Position numbers and translations under genes: made by a program
Shown: positions 57,035-64,000 of the stretch, in pieces
How the letters are laid out: each line of letters begins with the position of its first letter
Position numbering within the stretch: position 1 is the stretch's first letter
Notes under the pieces: model-generated
Databases searched by the model: none
What the model saw: only the letters and a program-made list of their open reading frames with translations
Told to the model about the DNA's origin: nothing
Origin: Hirsutella rhossiliensis
Taxonomy: Eukaryota; Ascomycota; Sordariomycetes; Hypocreales; Ophiocordycipitaceae
Direction of reading: 5' to 3'
DNA: 64,000 nt
Assembly (NCBI RefSeq): GCF_020360975.1
Contig: NW_025408691.1
Location: 1 to 64,000, forward strand

Positions 57035-60000
57035 CTAGTCCCTCGTGTTGAAAAGGAACTTGAGTTCGTTGACATTCAGGCGACCAATCTTCATGCTCTC
57101 GGTCTCGTCCAGTGCCGCCTCAACAATCGCCTTTTGCGCTCTTGCAGCGCGATGATGTGGTCCTCGACCGTCTCCTCGGTGAGGATGCGGTAGACTTTCA
57201 CCTCCAGTTTCTGGCCGATACGGTACGCACGGTCCACAGCCTGCATCTCGATGTATGGATTCCAAAGGGTCCATGATGATGACATTGTTGGCAGACGCGA
57301 GGTTCAAGCCCGCATTCCCGGCTCGGAGAGACACCAGCATGACCTTGACGTTGTCCCTGTCCCGGAAGTCTCTGGCAGCCCGGGCACGATCCTCGCCCGA
57401 CATGCTGCCATCGTACCGCTCCGGCTTGTCCTTGAACTTGTCATGCCACATGGCCACCTGTAGTAAATCCAGAAGTAGGGTCCACTGAGAAAAGACAATG
57501 GTCTTCTCCGTTTCTTGAATCTTCTTGAGAAGGTTCATGCACTCGGTGACTTTGGCCGCTGGCATCCACGTCTTTCGCAGGTAGCGCATATATCGCTTGT
57601 ACGCCTCCCGATTCTTGATTGCCTCTAGCCGCAAGCTCTTCAGCATGGATGGCTTGACGTCGGCCGGCTTTTTCTTGCCCTTTTTGTTCTTCTTGGGAGT
57701 CTTGTCAGCCTTGTTGGCTTGCGACTTGGCGTGGTCCACGTGGTCCGAGTCGTCATCCTCCACGACGAAACCTCGCAAGTTCCCCTTGGCGTTAACCTCC
57801 TCCGTGTCAACCTCAGACTCCGACTTGGAATCGTCGTCGCTGGATGAGTCCTCGACGCCAGGCTCTGATTGCTTGACCATAGTTTCGGGCATGTGAACGC
57901 TCCGAAACGCTTCGTACGTGAAGCACTTCTTGCCGTCAAAAGTGCCACGACACAGGGCACTTAGCCTTGTCGCTTTCATCTCCAGCTTGCAGGTTGGCGG
58001 CCGCAGAGTTGTCGACTAAGCGCGTGACACAATCCTTGCAGCCGTCGTGGCCACATGGGATAAAGAACGATGGAGACTGGACAGCGTCGAAACATATCGG
58101 GCATTCAAAAGCCTCAATCGCCTTGATCCTTTCCACAGTGGCCTTGCTGAGCCTCTTGATCGGTTGCACCATTTTCTCGTCCACTTTCTCTTTGCCAAAC
58201 TGGGTGGCATCGTCCACGTCCAGGTTGAGGTGCGGATGACAGCAAGCCTGCCGCATGCGGAGGAGGAGAACGAGAATGTTGGAATAATTCTTGCCGATAG
58301 AGCCTTCGCGTAGGTACTTGCTGAATAGAACCTGGGACTTCTGCTCAAGCTGCTTGTAGAATCCTCTCGTCGGGAGAAAGCTTAGCATACACTATGCTTT
58401 CGTCTTTCGAAGGAAGATTGAGAATGGGTTTCCCATTCAGCTGCGAGTCCTTCTTTCGCAGCATGATAGCCTTGAGAAGAGCTCGAAGCCTGCTCATGGC
58501 GACGCTCTTGCATCGCCCTTGAGACCGCAAAGGATGCCAAACGCCTGCGGGCCGTCAGTATGTTATTCAATCAAGCACAAACCAAGTCGTCCTGGACTAA
58601 CCTGTCGAAAATTCTCCCACACGCAGTAAGGCTTGATGTGGAGGAACTGAACAAGAGAGAAGAGTTCGAGGACCCCATTCATCATCGGGGTACCAGTGAG
58701 GCACCACCGATATGTGGATTTGAGCGCGTGGCAGGCTTTCGCCGTCTTGGTCTTCCTGTTCTTAATGCACTGTGCCTCGTCGAGCACGACTCTATGAAAG
58801 ACAGCTTTGGTCGGGTGCAGCAAGGGAAATTTGAGAGCGTTGGCCCTGTCGTTTAAGTCAATGTTCCGATCGGCGTTGTCCTCCATGAACTTCTCCAGCC
58901 GCTTTAGTTCTTGAGCGATTGTGCCGTACGTCGTTAGGACAACGTCGTATCTGAGCAAGTCATCCGTCATCGCCTTGGTGTTGTGATATACGAAGACGGA
59001 CATGCGATGCGAGAGCTTAGTCTTCTTCGAAATCTCTTCCTCCCACTGGCGTACTAGCGAGAGCGGCCCGATAATCAAGTTCGTCTACTTGGTGTCAGCG
59101 GAACCAAGCTCGTTCACGGTGCCCCCCAGACATCCCCGACTTACCTTGGGTCGCCCTACGGCAGGTCTTGCCAACATGAGAGCCAGGGTGGATATCGTCT
59201 TGCCGAGACCCATGTCGTCGGCCAAGATGCCGCCTTTGTTGGTACCCTCCTCCATTTTCTTCATCCAAGACAAGGCGAGTTCCTGGTGGTGGTAGAGTGA
59301 CTGCTTAAGTCCTGCCGGCGTCCCGTCCGATGCTTATCCGGGATGTCCATGTCCGGGCGAATGTTTTGCAGCAGCTCGTCCAACTCCTTTTCGCTCACAT
59401 TGGGATCATGGTACGCGTGGTCAAGAAAGCTGGATAACCTGTCGGCAAAGGGATTTCCTTCAGCGTCGAGCTGGTTGGCATAGTCGAGCATGCTGGGTTT
59501 GTCAATGGCATCAAGCAGGCTCACGCTGCCGGAGCTCGGCAAGGCTGGAGTCCTGGGGGCCATACATGCTCGAAGCCGGTGCGAAACCGACTGCTCCCGG
59601 CCGTCCTGCTTGATAGGGATGCGCAAAGGGGCTCCCGTACGAAGGAAGCCCGTTGACACCAGGTGACTGATTCAGAGCACCTGGGCTGAAGCTTGTACTG
59701 GTCGGCAGTGGCTTGTGAGGAAATGCCTGTGGAGTCGTCGTAAAGGGCTCTGACCCGGGCACCAAAAGCCGTCGATGGCATAGAGTTGTACGAATTGGGC
59801 CCGTAAGGCTCATCCCAGCGGGCATCATATGCGCCAGGCATGGGTAGTGTCTGTGGCGGGCGAGAGCTGGGTCTTCGCGCTTAACGAATTGCCCGTGCGA
59901 GTTGGGCATTTGCGAAGCCATTATCTTTGAAAAGGCGTCTGAGTGGCCCGAACCTGGAGCCGGAGTAGACGGGACGACTGGAGCAGGATCTCCTTGGCTC

Positions 60001-61163
60001 GAAAGCTGCTGAGCCAGACTCCTGTCTCATCTCCTGCTCGTGTCTTCTCTTCTTTGATATGTTGAGCGATGCATGTCGCATCGTAATCGACGTCATCCCT
60101 GGCCACTGGTTAGTGCTTGACATTGCTTACGAGGGGGGATGGAGCTGGCGTGCCCAGTAAGGTCGATAATGTCTATGACACTGCTGGCGCTGTCTTGCGG
60201 TGTGGCGAATCCATTACTTTGAGGCGTCGGGGTGATGCGTCGAGCCTTGGCCGTTCCTCTAGCGATGCCCAGGAGCGGCGATTCACACTCGCTTGCGACT
60301 CGGCAGAGAGCGGGCACCTGGGCTTCTCCAGATGTCATTGTCCATCCTGAGCGTGCGAGTCGAAAATGCCGCCGAGCTACGGCGCGAACTGGCTGGTTCC
60401 ACGCTGGCGGATAGTCGCGCTGGAGGGGCAGCTGTCAGCAAGGCGGATGAAACAAGGCGCAAGCGCGGAATCGAGAGGAAATCAAGGAGCCCAAAATGTC
60501 ATGCCAAGGAATGGGTGTGCGGTGTTTGAGTGCGGCAAAGCTTTGCTAAGGGAAATGCGCCACAATGACGAGTGAGGTGTTCTTTGACCTGGCAGGCGCC
60601 AATATGGCGGCAAAGGGTTGAAAGATGCACACAAACTAAGCAGGTGGTCGTCAGAGCTTAGATGCTGAATAGCAACTAGGATGATTCCACTGGGTAGAGG
60701 ATGCGGTTGGAGTTCAGAAAGGGGAAAGAGGAGGAGTAAAGAACAGAATGCAGCGAAAGGGAAAACGAAGTGGCGATGGACAGGGAAGCACAGACAGGCG
60801 AGGTTGGGCGAGGGAAAAGCAGAGCTTACCTGTTGGGGTTGTCGAGGTGGGCAGAGAATGGCGGCTCTGGGCTTGGGCATCGTCACGGCCGTCTATCCTC
60901 ACCGAGTCAGCGCCGAATTCCGGAGGCTGAACAGAGGAGAGCGAGGGAGGATACTGACCTCCATCGCAGCTCGAGTCCCTGTTGGGGGTTTGAGCAGGTC
61001 CCGGCGGCTGACTGAGAAGGGCCCTCAACCTGGCAATCTCGCGCCTCGCCTCCTGGCGCTCCTGTTCGGCCCCATCGAAGTGTTCGCCCTGGAGGGAGTC
61101 GAGAATGACTTCCTGGACGACCAACTCGTCGGCCAGCGCATCATGATACAGGGGTTCTGCCAT
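57035..61163 (-). CDS. SNF2 ATPase with RING finger, Uls1/Ris1-like (frame broken in this assembly)
   Basis: Uls1-type proteins are nuclear SNF2 translocases with a RING ubiquitin-ligase domain and SUMO-binding motifs that act on sumoylated chromatin proteins. Start ATG at 61163 (MAEPLYHDALADEL); exon 1 ends at 60830 before GTAAGC. A SUMO-interacting motif VIDIIDLTG follows (about 60170). The ATPase has motif I ILADDMGLGKTIS (about 59210), motif II VVLDEAQCIKN, motif III LTGTPMMNG, the RING CPICFDAVQSPSFFIPCGHDGC (about 58095), motif V SLRAGNAGLNLAS and motif VI QAVDRAYRIGQ (about 57240); stop at 57035. Further introns: about 59096-59147 and 58545-58600. At least seven small indels break the frame (near 59555, 59320, 58485, 58370, 57965, 57265, 57130), several in homopolymers, while no domain is lost. 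Confidence 0.8.
59096..59147 (-). other. Intron in the Uls1-like gene, after the Walker A exon
   Basis: Donor GTAAGTC directly after codons for VGRPK, branch-like GCTGACACC and acceptor AAGTAG; removal joins RPK to TNLIIGPLSLV in phase 0. Confidence 0.7.
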
Positions 61164-61586
61164 CAGCCGCGATCGAGCTTCAGCCCGGCGACAGGCGGCC
61201 AGGGCGCGCGCATTCGTCCTCGATCCTGTCTATTCCGACTGTTTGGCTAAGGCCAACGAGGTTCGTTGAGATGGTGAGGCAACGGCGAAGCTCGTAGGGG
61301 AAACGGGCGCTTGGGCTTCGTCTGACGTCGGCCTGTTGCCTGAGCGAGCGAACGAGGCGGAAAAGATGGGCCCTTTGGGCAAGCAAAAGCAAAAGAGAGG
61401 GATGATTGACGGTTTGCCTTGTGCGACAGGCAGTCGTCGTTACCGTGCCACGCCCCACTTTTCTGGATTCCGGTTCACCTTCACCAGCCAAGCTAAGGTG
61501 GGCTTTCAGTCACCCGGCTCTGACCGAAGACTGACTAATATTACGGCTTTACTGCCGTGCCGGAACCCGCTGACGGGGAAGGGACC
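61164..61586. other. Upstream region of the Uls1-like gene
   Basis: Presumed promoter and 5' leader. No other gene is supported. A transposon end begins at 61587, so the region left between gene start and transposon is only about 420 bp. Confidence 0.45.
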
Positions 61587-62243
61587 ACGGGCGACTGTAG
61601 GCCAGACTGTCTCAAAACGCATTTGGGAAGAAAATTTGTCATTACGTATACCCTACTGTGACCATAGAGGTTATGGCCCATTTTAAATATCGGCTTAGCA
61701 GAAGCAGGGTTAATTGCATATATGACGAAGTTATAGCAGATCTTTACAGTCACGTTTCTTTCTTCCCCTACTTTATTTTGCGTGGACGAATATTAAAAAT
61801 GCAAGCTATCACGATTGACAGTATTCTCCTCCCATCAATTCCTCCTACTGCACAACAACCAATAACTAGCATTGAACTTACATCATGGGCGTTGTCTAAG
61901 GTGTATCAAGTCCGTTCGTCCAAGGTCGAGAGATTGCTATCTACAGCCCCTAAACGCTTTATATGTCTCAATACGAAGGCGAGGCAAGGTATATCACATT
62001 CGCATCGACTTGCTTACAGAAGCCAACATCTCGATGCCGCCTTGATATTTATATTCGGTGATCAGCCGAAAGCTCCTGTGTCCAGTGTATAAAGGGAATG
62101 GGGTGTTTCAAGGCTGTTACACTCTGAAATGCTAGGTCAGGTGCATGCGCGAATTGCACGTACTCATCTCGTGGGTCGCTATGCAAACTACACTGTAACA
62201 CTCTAGTTCTACCTATAAAAAGAAAAGGGAAAAGATTCAACTA
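61587..62243. mobile_element. Second copy of the left end of the rve-type transposon
   Basis: Starts ACGGGCGACTGTAGGCC (the first T of the end is replaced by C) and follows 45139-45806 for its whole length; about nine 1-nt indels and one substitution separate the two. It is cut at a TA (62242-62243) by a pogo-like element; in the first copy the same position continues uninterrupted as CTAATAATCG. The right part, if present, lies beyond 64000. Confidence 0.82.
61799..62092 (+). CDS. Small ORF of the rve-type transposon
   Basis: A 97-codon frame (MQAITIDSILLPSIPPTAQQ) ending QPKAPVSSV. It includes RLLSTAPKRFICLNTKARQG and a hydrophobic LDAALIFIFGD. The frame is intact here and broken by insertions in the first copy (45354-45648). 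No family is recognised. It may be an exon of a larger accessory gene of the element or a chance frame. Confidence 0.35.
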   Translation: MQAITIDSILLPSIPPTAQQPITSIELTSWALSKVYQVRSSKVERLLSTAPKRFICLNTKARQGISHSHRLAYRSQHLDAALIFIFGDQPKAPVSSV

Positions 62244-62315
62244 ACGTACCCCACTGCGTCATGCAACGCACTAGGTCATGCAACAATTTTCAACACCTGA
62301 CGCGTCTTCTTCAAA

Positions 62316-64000
62316 TTGACGCGATATGGATCACAACCTCGTATTGCAGAGGCAATTATAGAACTGCAATCCCAAGATCGCCCTAAATATGCAGAGACCG
62401 CGAGGAGATACAATATCGACAAATCCACGCTGTGGCGCCGCTTCAAAGGCAAAACAGCCTCAAATCACGACGCGAACTCTACTCGCGACAGAAACTCACC
62501 AGCGCGCAGGAGGAGATTCTTATTGGGCGTCAATAAGCTGACCGACCGTGGTATCCCGCCTACCCCTCAGATGTTGAAGAATATCGCCGAGGAAATCGCA
62601 GGGACAGAGCTTGGTGTCAACTGGGTGAGCCGCTTCCGCAAGCGACACCATGACCGTCTTTCGAGCTTGTATTTGCGCACCATAGATCATCAGCGGAAGG
62701 CTGCTGATAATTCCAGGCATTTCCAAAACTTCTTCAATCTAGTAAGACTGCTTTTTATCGTCATTTCAAGGGGTATACTGCCGACAATACTCGGTCAAAT
62801 GCCGTAAAGTCGCCATTTCTGACCGAATCCAACTAGCTCCGCGAAAAGATCGAAAAGTACAACATCAGTCCCTCAAATGTTTATAATTTTGACGAGAAGG
62901 ATTCCAAATTGGTCTCTCTCGCTCCACCAAGCGAGTTGTCCCCCGAGAAGCCCTCAGGCGCGGAAAACTGGTCGGGGCAAGCCAAGACGGGAACCGGGAG
63001 TTCATCACGCTGATCGCTGCCATATGTGCAGATTATTCGTACCTGCCACCGGCCCTCATTTACAAAGGGGAGTCAAAAGACTTTCAAGATACTTGGCTTG
63101 AGGATTTTGACCATTCCAGCGAAGTAGCCTTCTTCGCCAGTACGGAAAACGGCTGGAGCTGTGATGCACTGGGTTTACACTGGCTTCAGCGCATATTTGA
63201 CTGCCATACGAAGCAAAAGGCTGGTCGTGCCTACCGTCTCTTAATTTTAGACGGTCACAATAGTCACATTAACCTGAAATTCATTGACTATGCCGATCGG
63301 AATCGAATTCTCATTGCTGTGTTGCCATCGCACTCAACTCATCGGCTTCAACCACTCGATGTTGGCCTGTTTTCCGCACTCTCCACCTATTATGCTCAAG
63401 GTTCCGACCAGCTGATGTCCATTGGATGGGGTTAATTCGCCTACCAAACGGAATTTTGGCCACTCTTTCGTGATGCGGGAACCAGGCATTTACGGCCAAA
63501 AATATCGAGGCTGGTTGGCGGGCCACAGAATCCATCCACTGACCCCGGCAAAGTATTGTCCAAGATTAGCCACAGCAGTGATGTGACACCCCACAAACTG
63601 CATCTGAGGAAAGGGCGATGAAGACTCCAGGCTCTCTTCGGGCTATTCGGCGCATTACCCGCCGTCTCCGCAAGGAAGGGCTGATGGACTCCTGAGTCAC
63701 AGCGCTCTCCGAGCATCAGAGAAACTGGCGACACAATATGAGCTCGTACAACACGAAAATCGAGATCTACAGGAAGCGCTCAAACTTGCACATAAAAAAG
63801 GGAAACGCAGAAAGGCCTTGGGCCTTTTCAATCTGGAAGAAAGTGGTGGCCAGCCGGTCTTTTTCAGTCCAGCCAAGGTGGAACTGGCGCGGCGACGTCA
63901 GACGGACAAGGCACAGGCCGACGAGCAGCGCAAGCAAGCCATTGAAGATCGTCGACTCCAGGTAGCCATATCACGTGAAGAAAAGGCTCGAGAATCTGCC
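62316..64000 (+). pseudogene. Pogo-like DDE transposase 2 (decayed, runs off the window)
   Basis: The N-terminal HTH begins near 62316 (RIAEAIIELQSQDRPKYAET, STLWRRFKG) with no in-frame ATG; the nearby ATG at 62326 is in another frame and soon stops. A CENP-B-like part follows (LGVNWVSRFRKRHHDRL). An intron at 62742-62836 (GTAAGA...CAACTAG) joins FFNL to LREKIEKYN. The DDE domain has NFDEK (first Asp), LLILDGHNSH and LQPLDVGLF. Frame changes occur near 62903, 63425, 63460 and 63530. The coiled-coil tail (KLAHKKGKRRKALGLF, KVELARRRQTDKAQ) is still open at 64000. It is a different family from the element at 32.7 kb, judging by the divergent DDE region. Confidence 0.8.
62742..62836 (+). other. 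Intron of pogo-like transposase 2
   Basis: 95 bp, donor GTAAGA, acceptor CAACTAG, TCTGACCG as possible branch site; removal restores the frame before the DDE domain. Confidence 0.7.

Larger units (their letters stand above)
62244..64000 (+). mobile_element. Pogo-like element 2, right part beyond the window
   Basis: Begins ACGTACCCCACTGCGTCATGC directly after the target TA in the rve-type transposon copy 2, and carries a pogo-type transposase gene. GTCATGCAAC is repeated at 62258 and 62275 in the terminal region. The right end is not in the window, so the inverted repeat cannot be checked. Confidence 0.72.

Noticed and set aside
61180..61491. 103-codon minus-strand ORF upstream of the Uls1-like start
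   Set aside because: No domain; it lies in the presumed 5' leader and has a composition like other chance frames nearby.
1..64000. tRNA or rRNA genes, CRISPR arrays, telomere repeats
   Set aside because: No cloverleaf, rRNA core, regular spacer-repeat array or TTAGGG run was seen on either strand; the window is eukaryotic and transposon-rich.

Overview
The window looks like a repeat-rich, transposon-dominated block of a filamentous ascomycete chromosome. The reasons are short introns of about 50-95 bp with GTAAGT-type donors and CTAAC-type branch sites, a FunK1-family kinase relic, a Uls1/Ris1-type SNF2-RING gene, and a set of transposon families typical of such fungi: Helitron, Tad-clade LINE, Ty3/gypsy, two Ty1/copia families, hAT, Crypton, two pogo-like elements, a MITE, and a DNA transposon with an rve-type (integrase-fold) transposase. 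The species cannot be told from the sequence. Almost every long reading frame is broken by 1-2 nt indels, so most genes are given as pseudogenes; some of these indels may be assembly errors (see findings).

Layout. 1-23.6 kb: a head-to-tail array of Helitrons read leftward. Copy A is 1-10690, copy B is 10691-22522, and copy C is a 1.06 kb 3'-terminal stub at 22523-23578. A and B each carry a decayed Rep-helicase gene on the minus strand and, divergently, a decayed companion gene on the plus strand. B is interrupted by a shortened Tad-type LINE. 23.6-25.6 kb: the 5' part (LTR, gag, protease) of a gypsy element, fused in frame to the Helitron helicase tail of copy C. 25.9-34.8 kb: an inverted pair of GGTAAC-rich ends flanks a pogo-like transposase gene, a complete hAT element with perfect 8-bp target duplication, and a Crypton-type recombinase gene; this is best read as nested insertions into a pogo-like element. 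34.9-38.2 kb: two protein-kinase relics, the larger one FunK1.

39.0-52.6 kb: a nest at one TA site. A 303-bp MITE with 93-bp inverted ends was split by a copia element (39171-45016). A transposon of about 3.9 kb with an rve-type transposase then inserted into the last bases of the MITE (TSD GGTAC), and was itself split by a second copia element (46767-50301, TSD TCCCC) that has nearly identical LTRs but no reverse transcriptase. 52.6-61.6 kb: a host-like island with ORF fragments, a probable seven-span membrane protein gene with one clean intron, and the Uls1-like SNF2-RING gene on the minus strand. 61.6-64 kb: a second copy of the left end of the rve-type transposon, cut at a TA by a second pogo-like element that runs off the window.

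Functionally the window is a record of successive transpositions: the order can be read from target duplications and interrupted ends. The only non-transposon genes with recognisable products are the Uls1-like protein (SUMO-linked chromatin ATPase/ubiquitin ligase) and the kinase relics; the membrane-protein gene has no assigned function.
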